The notes under the pieces: generated by a model
The model's input: only the letters and a program-made list of their open reading frames with translations
What the model was told of the DNA's origin: nothing
Database searches by the model: none
Assembly (NCBI GenBank): GCA_031402225.1
Contig: JANNSD010000041.1
Location: forward strand, 1-47,586
Origin: JAGGAG01 sp031402225
GTDB taxonomy: Bacteria; Gemmatimonadota; Gemmatimonadetes; Gemmatimonadales; GWC2-71-9
DNA length: 47,586 nt
Direction of reading: 5' to 3'
Made by a program: the position numbers and the translations under genes
Part shown: positions 31,293 to 39,406 of the stretch, piece by piece
Numbering within the stretch: position 1 is the stretch's first letter
Layout: every line of letters begins with the position of its first letter

Positions 31293-32852
31293 TCAGCGCC
31301 CGAAATGGGCCTTGGCCTCGTACAGGGTGTCGAGCTCGATGACCGCGAGCCCGCGCTCGGTCGCGAACTTCTCCGTGTTGCGCCGCGCCTTGCCGCGTAC
31401 GAAGAACGGGATCTTCCGGAGCTCGGTCTCGGCGTCGGGCGACCAGGAGGCCGGACCAGCCGGAGCGGCAACCGACAGATCCGAGGTTTCCGCCGGCGCC
31501 ATGACTTCCTGCCGCCGGGGTGCCCCCAGGTGACTGGGCGCCGCCTCGCTGCCGAACTCGAAATCGTCGCGGAACATGTGGAGCAGGTGTTCCTCGAGTC
31601 CCATCATCAGCGGGTGCACCCAGGCGTCGAAGAGCACGTTCGCCCCCTCGAAGCCCATGACCGGCGAATAGCGCGCGGGGAAGTCCTGCACATGCACCGG
31701 GGCGGAGATGACGGCGCACGGAATGCCGAGACGCTTGGCGGTGTGCCGCTCCATCTGGGTGCCGAGGACGAGTTCGGGGGCGGCCGCTTCGATGGCGCGC
31801 TCGACCTCGAGGTAGTCATCGCTGATCAGCGGTTCGAGGCCGAGGTCCTTCGCCGCGGCGCGCACCTCGCGCGCAAACTCGCGGCTGTACGTCCCGAGGC
31901 CCACGACAGCGAAACCCAGTTCGTCCTTCGCAATGCGCGCGGCGGCGAGCGCGTGCGTCGCGTCGCCGAAGATGAAGACCCGTTTGCCGGTGAGGTATGT
32001 CGAGTCCACCGACCGCGAGTACCACGGCAACCGGGAGCCATGGGTCTCGAGCAGCGGCTCCACGTCGATCCCGGTGATCACGCCCACTTCGCGCACGAAC
32101 TCCGCGGTGGCGCCAGCGCCGATCGGCACGGTGCGGAGCATGGGCTGGCCGAACGCCTTGTGCAGGTACTGCGCGGCCGGCAGACCGACCTCCGGATACA
32201 GCACGATGTTGAAGTCTGCTTCCGGCAGGCGCGCGAGGTCAGCGGGCGACGCCCCCATCGGCGCCACGACATGGACGTCCACCCCGATCTCGGCGAGCAG
32301 TCGGCTGACCTCGGCCACATCGTCCCGGTGGCGGAAGCCGAGAGCGGTGGGACCGAGCAGGTTGGCACGCGGGCGGCGGGCCGCCTGGCCGCCCGTTGGG
32401 GCGGCCGCAGCGGGAACGGCCAGCGCCCTGACGAGCTGGTACAGCGTTTCGGCGGCCCCCCAGTTTTCCTTCTTCGAGTAGGCCGGGAGCTCCAGCGGAA
32501 TGACCGGGATGGGAAGGCCCAGCGCCTTCGCGAGGCCACCCGGGTCATCCTGGATCAGTTCGGCGGTGCACGATGATCCCACGATCATCGCCTTGGGCTG
32601 GAAGCGCGCATAGGCGTCGGATGCGGCGCGCTTGAACAGTTCCGCCGTATCGCCGCCCAGGTCGCGGGCCTGAAAGGTGGTATAGGTGACGGGCGGGCGG
32701 CGGTCGCGCCGCTCAATCATGGTGAAGAGCAGGTCGGCGTAGGTGTCGCCCTGTGGCGCGTGCAGCACGTAGTGCAGCTCGCGCATGCCGGTCGCGACAC
32801 GCATCGCGCCAACGTGCGGCGGCCCTTCGTAGGTCCACACCGTCAGCTGCAT
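31293..32852 (-). CDS. bchB: Light-independent protochlorophyllide reductase subunit B
   Basis: NifK-like DPOR subunit, 519 aa. Starts MQLTVWTYEGPPHVGAMRVA; shows VGSSCTAELIQDDPGGLAKA (cluster cysteine) and IPLELPAYSKKENWGAAET. Further blocks are VFIFGDATHALAAARIAKDE and VQDFPARYSPVMGFEGANVL. The C-terminal ~45-residue domain (ELRKIPFFVRGKARRNTEKF) completes the substrate pocket, as in other BchB. A linker rich in Ala/Pro precedes it. It follows bchN by 33 bases; bchH starts four bases after its stop. Confidence 0.97.
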   Translation of the reverse strand: MQLTVWTYEGPPHVGAMRVATGMRELHYVLHAPQGDTYADLLFTMIERRDRRPPVTYTTFQARDLGGDTAELFKRAASDAYARFQPKAMIVGSSCTAELIQDDPGGLAKALGLPIPVIPLELPAYSKKENWGAAETLYQLVRALAVPAAAAPTGGQAARRPRANLLGPTALGFRHRDDVAEVSRLLAEIGVDVHVVAPMGASPADLARLPEADFNIVLYPEVGLPAAQYLHKAFGQPMLRTVPIGAGATAEFVREVGVITGIDVEPLLETHGSRLPWYSRSVDSTYLTGKRVFIFGDATHALAAARIAKDELGFAVVGLGTYSREFAREVRAAAKDLGLEPLISDDYLEVERAIEAAAPELVLGTQMERHTAKRLGIPCAVISAPVHVQDFPARYSPVMGFEGANVLFDAWVHPLMMGLEEHLLHMFRDDFEFGSEAAPSHLGAPRRQEVMAPAETSDLSVAAPAGPASWSPDAETELRKIPFFVRGKARRNTEKFATERGLAVIELDTLYEAKAHFGR

Positions 32853-32885
32853 GCGGCCGCCTTCAGGGCACTCACGCCGTCTGCA

Positions 32886-34160
32886 TCAGACACGAAGCAA
32901 CTCCCGCCGCCGCAGTGGCCGCGCGAACAACTCGGCGAGGTCGCCGGCCTGGTCGAATCCATGGATCGGGGAGAAGACCAGCTCGATGGCCCACTTGGTG
33001 GTGAATCCCTCGGCCTCGAGCGGATTGGCCAAGCCCAACCCGCATACCACCAGGTCGGGAGCGGCGGCGCGGCAGCGATCAAGTTGACGTTCGACATCCT
33101 GCCCCTCGCTCAACTGCACCCCCGGGGGGAGCAAGGCCAGGTCGGGTGCCAGGAGCTCCCGATGCAGGTATGGGGTCCCCACCTCGATCGGGATCATGCC
33201 CAGCTCGCTGGCGAGGAAGCGCGCGAGCGGAATTTCCAGCTGCGAGTCGGGAAAGAAGAAGATGCGCTTCCCCTCCAGCTGGGGGCGGTAATGCGCCAGC
33301 GCCCGTCGTGCGCGATCGGCGGGCGCAGCGATGGCGCTGCGCAGCCGCTGCCGGTCGCCCCCCATGGCGCCGCACGCCACCTCGAGCCAGGCGGTGGTGC
33401 CATCAGCGCCAAGGGGGAACGCGGCGGGGAACAGCGTGGCTCCGCGCTCGGCGAGGATCCGAGCGGTGCCGCCCAGGAACGGTTGCGCGAGCAGCAGACG
33501 GGTGCCGCGGCCGACGCCCGGAAGGTCGGCACTGCGTCGCGGCGGGAAAAACTGAACCGGCCCGATGCCCGCTTCGGCGAGGATGCGCGCCAGCTGGTCC
33601 TCAACCACGTCGGCGAGGGCACCCACCACCAGTAGCTGCTTGCGATCGTCGGACGGCAGCTCGCGCGCCAGTGAGGCCAGGCACGCATCCTCACCCTCGG
33701 TGAACGTCGTCTCGATGCCGCTGCCGGAGTAGTTGAGGACCCGCACCGCGGGGCCGAACTGGCGCGCCATCCGCTCAGCGGCCCGGGAAAGATCGAGCTT
33801 GATGACTTCCGACGGACAGGAGCCAACCAGAAAGAGGGTGCGGATGTCGGGACGCCGCTCCAGCAACTGGGAGACCACCCGGTCGAGTTCGGCGTTGCAG
33901 TCGGCGAGGCCGGCGAGGTCCCGCTCGTCCAGAATGGCGGTCGCGAAGCGGGGCTCGGCGAAGATCATGACCCCGGCCGCCGACTGCATGAGATGCGCGC
34001 AGGTGCGCGAGCCGACAATGAGGAAGAACGCGTCCTGCATTTTCCGGTGCAACCACACAATGCCGGTCAGCCCGCAGAAGACCTCGCGCTGGCCCCGCTC
34101 CCGGATGACGGGGAGATCGCGGCATCCCGCGGCCGTCGCGATGACCGGCAGGGCACTCAT
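32886..34160 (-). CDS. bchN: Light-independent protochlorophyllide reductase subunit N
   Basis: NifD-like DPOR subunit, 424 aa. The cluster-ligating cysteines sit in REVFCGLTGIVWL, GSRTCAHLMQSAAGV and LVGSCPSEVIKLDL. Other family marks are NYSGSGIETTFTEGEDACLA and TKWAIELVFSPIHGFDQAGD. Its ATG overlaps the bchF stop by four bases. With BchB and BchL it reduces ring D of protochlorophyllide in the dark; the complex is oxygen-sensitive even though the cyclase AcsF needs oxygen. Confidence 0.97.
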   Translation of the reverse strand: MSALPVIATAAGCRDLPVIRERGQREVFCGLTGIVWLHRKMQDAFFLIVGSRTCAHLMQSAAGVMIFAEPRFATAILDERDLAGLADCNAELDRVVSQLLERRPDIRTLFLVGSCPSEVIKLDLSRAAERMARQFGPAVRVLNYSGSGIETTFTEGEDACLASLARELPSDDRKQLLVVGALADVVEDQLARILAEAGIGPVQFFPPRRSADLPGVGRGTRLLLAQPFLGGTARILAERGATLFPAAFPLGADGTTAWLEVACGAMGGDRQRLRSAIAAPADRARRALAHYRPQLEGKRIFFFPDSQLEIPLARFLASELGMIPIEVGTPYLHRELLAPDLALLPPGVQLSEGQDVERQLDRCRAAAPDLVVCGLGLANPLEAEGFTTKWAIELVFSPIHGFDQAGDLAELFARPLRRRELLRV

Positions 34161-34660
34161 GCGGTGGCCTCCCGAAAGCCCTGGCGCTGCCGCTCGTCAA
34201 GCCGGGCGGCGCGAAGCTTCAGGATGAACTGGGTCGCGTTAACGATGTAGGACGCGTAGGCCGCCAGCGCGAGCAACATGAGGCCCCGGGGGGAGAGCCA
34301 GCCGAAGAACAGTGCGCCGAGGTAGGCGGTGTGCAGCGCCAGCACCAGCATGCTGAATACGTCTTCCCAGAAAAAGGCGGGGGCGAACAACCACTTCCCG
34401 AAAACGACATGCTCCCAGACCGAGCCCGTGATCATGATGAGGTACAGCACGAGGGTCTTGAGCACCACCGACGCCGTCGCCACCGCCAGGCCTTCGCCGG
34501 TGGCCAGGTACCGGAGCACCAGCGCCAGGCTGACGAGGAAGACAAGGAACTGGACCGGCGCGAGCACGCCCTGCACCACGGTCCATGGCGACGCGTCCCG
34601 GCGCCGTCGCTCGAGCGGCGAATAGAGGGGCTTGCGATTGGACGAGCCTGATGGGTGCAT
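34157..34660 (-). CDS. bchF: 3-vinyl bacteriochlorophyllide hydratase
   Basis: Hydrates the C3 vinyl of (bacterio)chlorophyllide to 1-hydroxyethyl, the substrate of BchC. 167 aa membrane protein with four hydrophobic segments. The family N-terminus is clear: PLYSPLERRRRDASPWTVVQ and GVLAPVQFLVFLVSL; also ITGSVWEHVVFGKWLFAPAF. First gene of the large minus-strand operon. The promoter at 34709-34737 places the transcription start roughly 40 bases upstream of the ATG. No strong Shine-Dalgarno is seen. Confidence 0.95.
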   Translation of the reverse strand: MHPSGSSNRKPLYSPLERRRRDASPWTVVQGVLAPVQFLVFLVSLALVLRYLATGEGLAVATASVVLKTLVLYLIMITGSVWEHVVFGKWLFAPAFFWEDVFSMLVLALHTAYLGALFFGWLSPRGLMLLALAAYASYIVNATQFILKLRAARLDERQRQGFREATA

Positions 34661-34708
34661 GGCTCAGCGTCGGGACCGGGGTTCGGCCTGGGAAGGGTTG
34701 ACCCAGCC

Positions 34709-34737
34709 ATAATAGAGTTCGTTTCTTGGAGTGTCAA
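34709..34737 (-). promoter_or_regulatory. Sigma70-type promoter of the bchF operon
   Basis: On the minus strand, TTGACA (34737-34732) and TATTAT (34714-34709) are separated by exactly 17 bases. The -35 hexamer is perfect and the -10 has one mismatch. The -35 lies inside the PpsR-type palindrome at 34732-34749, so repressor binding would occlude RNA polymerase. Confidence 0.8.
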
Positions 34738-34749
34738 TAAGTCTTGACG
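34732..34749. promoter_or_regulatory. PpsR/CrtJ-type operator between bchF and ppaA
   Basis: TGTCAATAAGTCTTGACG matches TGTCAA-N6-TTGACA with one mismatch (last base G for A). It covers the bchF -35 element and carries TTGACG facing the ppaA-ppsR side, so one site could control both directions and give PpsR autoregulation. A further TTGACG half-site lies at 34760-34765. The plus-strand promoter for ppaA is not clear; TTGACC (34797-34802) is a weak candidate. Confidence 0.75.
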
Positions 34750-34896
34750 TCCCGTCTTGTTGACGCAATCTTGGGTTTGCAGTCGGCGGACCGCTATTGA
34801 CCTCGGTGCGGCGTGGGTGCATATGAGTCGAGCCTTTTCGTTGGCGTCCGCACAGCTGGTCCAACCTCCCTGCCTGCGCCCATTAAGGAGGGTTTC

Positions 34897-35712
34897 ATGA
34901 GTGTCCCCGAGCGGGCTGACCGTTCGAAGCCGGCCGAAGCACTGCCGGTCGATCTTGCCGATACCATTGAAAACGACCTGGTCCCGCGCATGATGCTGGC
35001 CCACCGCGTCGGAGCGGTTCCTCCCTCGGTCGGCGCGGCCGTTGGGAGAAAGCTGTCTGACGCCGATCGGGCGGAGTTCATTCGCCTCATCCGTGGCAGT
35101 AGCGAGACGGCTGCGGGAGACCTGGTCAATCGCCTGGTGGAGAACGGCACCACGGTCGAGGCGGTATACCTCGACCTGCTGGCTCCGGCCGCCCGTTTCA
35201 TGGGTGTGGAATGGGAGAATGATTCGTGTGATTTCGTCGAGGTAACCATCGCCCTGGGGCGGATGCAGCGCGTGCTCCGGAACCACAGCCGGGTGGAGGG
35301 GGCGGAGAAGCCGCTCAACACGGCGGTGGGCAGCATCCTCTTGAGCGCCGCTCCAGGTGAGCAGCACACGCTCGGCCTGTACATCGTGGCCGAGTTTTTT
35401 GTGCGTGCCGGATGGGCGGTGCAGGTGGGGTCGCCGGTGGCGGAACTCGATCTCGTGCGCACGGTGCGCGAGGACTGGTTCGATGTCGTGGGCTTCTCGG
35501 TGTACTGCGATACCAAGCTTCCCCACCTGGCCCGGGACATCGCCGCGGTGCGGAAGCACTCTCGTAACCCCCGGGTCCGGCTTCTTGTAGGTGGGCAGGT
35601 CTTCGAGGGTAACTCGACCCTGCTGGAGAGCCTCGGTGCCGACGGGTCGGCCGTCGATGGCAGTCAGGCCGTTCAAGTGGCCACTGACTTACTCGGCTCC
35701 TTCCGGGCATGA
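34897..35712 (+). CDS. PpaA/AerR-like B12-binding antirepressor
   Basis: 271 aa, starting at ATG 34897 with AAGGAGG (34885-34891) five bases upstream; an in-frame extension to 34813 has no such site. The N-terminal helical region includes GVEWENDSCDFVEVTIALGR. A Rossmann-like cobalamin-binding domain follows, with APGEQHTLGLYIVAEFFVRA (His157 is the candidate cobalt ligand), DVVGFSVYC and VRLLVGGQVF. AerR/PpaA proteins bind B12 and modulate CrtJ/PpsR in response to light or oxygen. Adjacent ppsR, 51 bases downstream, supports that partnership. The exact subfamily (AerR or PpaA) is not settled, hence no symbol. Confidence 0.88.
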   Translation: MSVPERADRSKPAEALPVDLADTIENDLVPRMMLAHRVGAVPPSVGAAVGRKLSDADRAEFIRLIRGSSETAAGDLVNRLVENGTTVEAVYLDLLAPAARFMGVEWENDSCDFVEVTIALGRMQRVLRNHSRVEGAEKPLNTAVGSILLSAAPGEQHTLGLYIVAEFFVRAGWAVQVGSPVAELDLVRTVREDWFDVVGFSVYCDTKLPHLARDIAAVRKHSRNPRVRLLVGGQVFEGNSTLLESLGADGSAVDGSQAVQVATDLLGSFRA

Positions 35713-35763
35713 GCACGCATTGATCGATTGCGCGAGTGTAACAATGCAGCGAAGCGTTGGCCG

Positions 35764-37182
35764 ATGAATGGCTTAGCAAAAACATTTGACGCCCGGGTTG
35801 GCGCCCTCAATGAGCTCGACAGCCAGTCGGTTGCCGCGCTGGTGCACGCTGCGTCCGATGTGGCCCTCATTCTGGATCAGGACGGCATCATTCGCGACAT
35901 CGCCTTTTCCAGTACCGATCCGCATCTCGCGGAAACGCGGGCGTGGCTGGGACAGGGGTGGGTGGACACCGTCACGCCCGAAACGCGCGACAAGGTGCGC
36001 GAGCTGCTGCGTGAGGTGAGCACGGCGGGCGTGTCGTCCCGGCGCCACGTGAATCACATCACGCCGGCTGGCACTGAGCTGCCGGTGGCGTATATCGTCG
36101 TGCGTCTCGGGGTCGGGCAGAATGCTGTGGCGATCGGCCGGGACCTTCGGAGTGCTGCCCTTCAGCAGCAGCGGCTGGTCGAGGCGCAGCAGGCGATGGA
36201 GCGGGACTATTGGCGCATGCGGCACATCGAGACGCGCTACCGCCTGCTGTTCCAGCTTTCGTCCGAGGCAGTGCTGGTTGTCGATGTGGCCACGATGAAG
36301 ATCATCGATGCCAATCCCGCCGCTGGCCTGCTCTTTTCGCTCGCCGCCAAGCGTCTCGTGGGACGGACCTTCCCGCTTGAACTGGATCCCGGCAGCGAAC
36401 AGCGTGTTGCCGAATTGCTGGCCACGGTACGCACCTCGGGCCGAAGCGAAGACGGCCGCCTGCGGCTGCGCTCGCGGGACGAGGACGTGCGTATCGGGGT
36501 ATCGCTGGTGCGTCAGGATGGCTCGTCGATGTTCCTCATCCGGTTGGTGGCGGAGGGCCTCGAGCATGCCGGCGGCAGTCATGACTCGCGTCTGCAGGAT
36601 GCGATGCGCGAGATGCCCGACGCCTTTGTGGTGTCCGACATGGACGGCAGGATCTACACCGCCAACCGGGCCTTCCTCGACCTCGCGCAGCTGGCGACGG
36701 AGGAACAGGCGCGCGGTCAGCTGGTATCGCGGTGGGTTGGACGTCCTGGCGCAGACTGGCCCGTGCTCCTTGGTACGCTCCGTGAACACGGAGTGGTGCG
36801 CCTCTTCAATTCCTCGGTCCGTGGCGAATACGGGTCCGCCGCTGAGGTGGAGGCCTCCGCGGTCATGGCGCCTGCCGGCGCGTATCCCAGCATCGGCATC
36901 GTGCTGCGCGATGTGGGCCGCCGGCTGGCCAGCGGTCCGCAAGGGGCACGTGACCTCACCATCGCCGTCGAACAACTGACCGGCCTCGTGGGTCGGGTTG
37001 GCCTGCGGGACCTGGTGCGCGACACCGTCGACCTGGTAGAGCGGCACTTCATCGAGGCGGCCTTGGAGCTCACCGGTCATAACCGGACCTCGGCAGCCGA
37101 AGTGCTGGGGGTCAGCCGCCAGAGCCTGTACGTCAAGCTTCGTCGGTATCAGCTCGGCTCTGGAGACCGTCCAAAGGAGTAG
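35764..37182 (+). CDS. ppsR: Transcriptional repressor PpsR/CrtJ, cysteine-free
   Basis: 472 aa. Order: N-terminal PAS-like domain (AALVHAASDVALILDQDGII), Q-linker helix (LQQQRLVEAQQAMERDYWRM), PAS1 (LLFQLSSEAVLVVDVATMKI), PAS2 (REMPDAFVVSDMDGRIYTAN) and a C-terminal Fis-type HTH (LTGHNRTSAAEVLGVSRQSL, then YVKLRRYQL). It should bind the TGT-N12-ACA sites found here and repress bch genes under aerobic or high-light conditions. ATG 35764 is preferred over an upstream TTG at 35728. From this start the protein has no cysteine, so the Cys-based redox switch proposed for Rhodobacter CrtJ/PpsR cannot operate. No good Shine-Dalgarno. Confidence 0.94.
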   Translation: MNGLAKTFDARVGALNELDSQSVAALVHAASDVALILDQDGIIRDIAFSSTDPHLAETRAWLGQGWVDTVTPETRDKVRELLREVSTAGVSSRRHVNHITPAGTELPVAYIVVRLGVGQNAVAIGRDLRSAALQQQRLVEAQQAMERDYWRMRHIETRYRLLFQLSSEAVLVVDVATMKIIDANPAAGLLFSLAAKRLVGRTFPLELDPGSEQRVAELLATVRTSGRSEDGRLRLRSRDEDVRIGVSLVRQDGSSMFLIRLVAEGLEHAGGSHDSRLQDAMREMPDAFVVSDMDGRIYTANRAFLDLAQLATEEQARGQLVSRWVGRPGADWPVLLGTLREHGVVRLFNSSVRGEYGSAAEVEASAVMAPAGAYPSIGIVLRDVGRRLASGPQGARDLTIAVEQLTGLVGRVGLRDLVRDTVDLVERHFIEAALELTGHNRTSAAEVLGVSRQSLYVKLRRYQLGSGDRPKE

Positions 37183-37202
37183 TCGAGACTCAAGCGCCGC
37201 TT

Positions 37203-37223
37203 GGCGCGCCTGCGCGTTTTTTT
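37203..37223 (+). terminator. Short intrinsic terminator after ppsR
   Basis: CGCG (37205-37208) and CGCG (37213-37216) around loop CCTG are followed directly by seven T residues (37217-37223). GGCGCG (37203-37208) can alternatively pair with CGCGCC (37224-37229). It would separate ppsR from the bchG operon. Confidence 0.6.
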
Positions 37224-37235
37224 CGCGCCTGCCCC

Positions 37236-37253
37236 TGTCAACATGAATTGACA
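37236..37253. promoter_or_regulatory. PpsR/CrtJ-type operator abutting the bchG start codon
   Basis: TGTCAACATGAATTGACA is a near-perfect TGTCAA-N6-TTGACA dyad whose last base immediately precedes the bchG ATG at 37254. It has the same geometry as at bchI and controls the ten-gene bchG-hemF unit. There is no room for a Shine-Dalgarno between the dyad and the ATG. Confidence 0.85.
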
Positions 37254-38162
37254 ATGACCGCTGTCAACGCAGACATAGCTGTCGGTCGGCGCTCCACGCC
37301 GCGGGTTCGCGACGTCGCGGAGCTGTTCAAGCCGGTTACGTGGTTCCCGCCCATGTGGGCCTTCGCGTGCGGCGCCGTGTCGGCTGGCGCGGCGATGGAG
37401 GGGCGGGGACGGCTCATGGTGACCGGGCTTCTGGTCTGCGGCCCGCTGGTCTGCGCGTCGAGCCAGGGGGTCAATGACTGGTTCGACCGGCACGTCGACG
37501 CGATCAACGAGCCGGGGCGCCCGATTCCATCGGGTCGAGTGCCGGGGCGCTGGGGGCTTTACCTCGCGGTCGGCTGGTCGCTGGTGTCGGCGCTGGTCGC
37601 GTTCACCCTTGGCCGCTGGGGTTTTCTGGCCACGCTGCTCGGGCTGGCGTTGGCGTGGGGCTACAGCGCGCCGCCGCTTCGCTTCAAGCAGAACGCGTGG
37701 ATCGGCAACCTCGCGGTGGGGGTCTCCTATGAAGGCCTCGCTTGGATTACCGGCGCCGCGATCATGCTGGGCGGTGCCATGCCGGGCCCGCGTATTCTGG
37801 CGTTGGCGGCGCTGTACAGTCTCGGCGCCCACGGCATGCTGACCCTCAACGACTACAAGGCGATCGAGGGCGACCGGCTCATGGGTATCAAGTCCCTGCC
37901 GGCGACGCTTGGTCCGACCCGCGCCGCCCGGGTGGCCTCGGCGACGATACTGGTGCCCCAACTGGTCGTGATCAGGCTGCTGTTCGGGTGGGGGCACCCG
38001 GTGGCCGCCTGCCTGGTGGCGTCACTGGCGGCGGTGCAGGTGGTCCTGATGGCCGAGTTCATCCAGCGACCAGTCGAGCGCGCGCTCTGGTACAGCGCGC
38101 TTGGCGTCCCGTTCTCCGTGCTGGGGATGATGGTGGCGGCGGTGGCGGTGCGGGGCGGATGA
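37254..38162 (+). CDS. bchG: Bacteriochlorophyll synthase (geranylgeranyl transferase)
   Basis: UbiA-type membrane prenyltransferase, 302 aa with ~8-9 hydrophobic segments. It esterifies bacteriochlorophyllide a with geranylgeranyl-PP. Family start LFKPVTWFPPMWAFACGAVS; first Asp motif SQGVNDWFDRHVDAINEPGR, then PIPSG; second, LNDYKAIEGDRLMGIKSLP. ATG 37254 directly follows the operator. It heads the operon and overlaps bciB by four bases (ATGA). Confidence 0.97.
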   Translation: MTAVNADIAVGRRSTPRVRDVAELFKPVTWFPPMWAFACGAVSAGAAMEGRGRLMVTGLLVCGPLVCASSQGVNDWFDRHVDAINEPGRPIPSGRVPGRWGLYLAVGWSLVSALVAFTLGRWGFLATLLGLALAWGYSAPPLRFKQNAWIGNLAVGVSYEGLAWITGAAIMLGGAMPGPRILALAALYSLGAHGMLTLNDYKAIEGDRLMGIKSLPATLGPTRAARVASATILVPQLVVIRLLFGWGHPVAACLVASLAAVQVVLMAEFIQRPVERALWYSALGVPFSVLGMMVAAVAVRGG

Positions 38163-39406
38163 CGACGCTTCCGCTCCTCGTGGACGAAGCACGGGTTGGG
38201 CTGCGGTCGCCCCGTCCTCGCGACCTCTGCACCGACTGCGGCATCTCCCGCAGTGAGGATCCCTCGCGCTGCGGCCGCGCCTGCCAATTCATTCATCCGC
38301 GCTATGACGCGCTGGAGCGCGCGGCCCACGGGCGCGCGCGCGATCCTTCCCGTGGCGACGAGCAGCATTTCGGTCCGTATCTCGACATGTTCCGGGCGCG
38401 GCTGCGGTCACCCCGGTTGGGCGCGCAGTGGACCGGTATCGCCACCACGCTCGGGGAGCGCCTGCTCGAGGAGGGCCTGGTGGACGCGGTGATCGCGACG
38501 GCATCCGATCCCGGCGACCGCTGGGCCCCGCGGCCGGTGCTGGTGACCCGTGCCGCCGATATGGCGCAGTGCCGTGGTATGAAGATGGGTTTCTCGCCGG
38601 TGCTGGCGCTGCTCGATGATGCCGCGGCGCGCGGTTACCGGCGTCTCGCGGTGATCGGCGTGCCCTGCCAGGTGCACGCCCTCCGGGCACTGGAGCAGGA
38701 GCTCGGGCTCGAGCGGCTCTATGTTGTCGGTACTCCGTGCAGCGACAACACCACCACGGAGCGCTTCCATCAGTTCCTTGCGCTCCTGACGGAGCGGCCG
38801 GGCGAGGTCACCTACCTCGAGTTCCTCGCGGACTACCATGTGGAGCTGCGGTTCGGCGACGGGAGCAAGAAACGCATCCCGTTCATCCAGCTGCCCATTT
38901 CGCAGTTGCCGTCCGATTTCATCCCGCTGACCTGCCGCTCGTGCTTCGACTACACCAACGCCCTGGCCGACCTGACGGTCGGCTACATGGGCGGCTCAGG
39001 TGAGCAGTGGCTGCTGGTGCGGAATGAGCGCGGTCGCGCCCTGGTGCGCCTGCTGGGCGACCTGCTGGAGACGATGCCCGTCTCGTCGCGCGGTAACCGG
39101 CGGGGGCCGGTGCGCACTTTTCTTGGTGCCATCGAACGGAGCGCCGGCGGCCTTCCGCTCCGCCGGGCCCCGAACTGGGCACGTCCACTCATTGGCTGGA
39201 TGATGACGCACCTCGGCCCCAGGGGTCTCGAGTTCGCGCGGACCCGGGTGGAGATGAAGGTGCTGGAGGGCATCGTGAACCTGCGGCAGCATCGGCCACG
39301 CCGCCTCAAGCGGATGGTGCCCGATTTCGCGTGGAAGCTCGCGGCTTCCTACAACATCCTGCCCCAGGCGGGCGAAACGGTTCCGCGTCTCAGGGAGGAT
39401 GCATGA
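38159..39406 (+). CDS. bciB: Ferredoxin-dependent 8-vinyl reductase (BciB type, FrhB family)
   Basis: 415 aa protein of the F420 hydrogenase beta-subunit-like family. N-terminal cysteines in DLCTDCGISRSEDPSRCGRA, then CQFIHP; later GVPCQVHALRALEQELGLER, TPCSDNTTTERFHQF and CRSCFDYTNALADLTVGYMG. These are expected to hold two [4Fe-4S] clusters and FAD. BciB reduces the C8 vinyl of divinyl (proto)chlorophyllide with reduced ferredoxin. Position between bchG and bchP supports this over HCAR-type homologues, which act on the 7-hydroxymethyl group. The frame is open back into bchG, but the start is set by the ATGA overlap. Confidence 0.85.
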   Translation: MTTLPLLVDEARVGLRSPRPRDLCTDCGISRSEDPSRCGRACQFIHPRYDALERAAHGRARDPSRGDEQHFGPYLDMFRARLRSPRLGAQWTGIATTLGERLLEEGLVDAVIATASDPGDRWAPRPVLVTRAADMAQCRGMKMGFSPVLALLDDAAARGYRRLAVIGVPCQVHALRALEQELGLERLYVVGTPCSDNTTTERFHQFLALLTERPGEVTYLEFLADYHVELRFGDGSKKRIPFIQLPISQLPSDFIPLTCRSCFDYTNALADLTVGYMGGSGEQWLLVRNERGRALVRLLGDLLETMPVSSRGNRRGPVRTFLGAIERSAGGLPLRRAPNWARPLIGWMMTHLGPRGLEFARTRVEMKVLEGIVNLRQHRPRRLKRMVPDFAWKLAASYNILPQAGETVPRLREDA

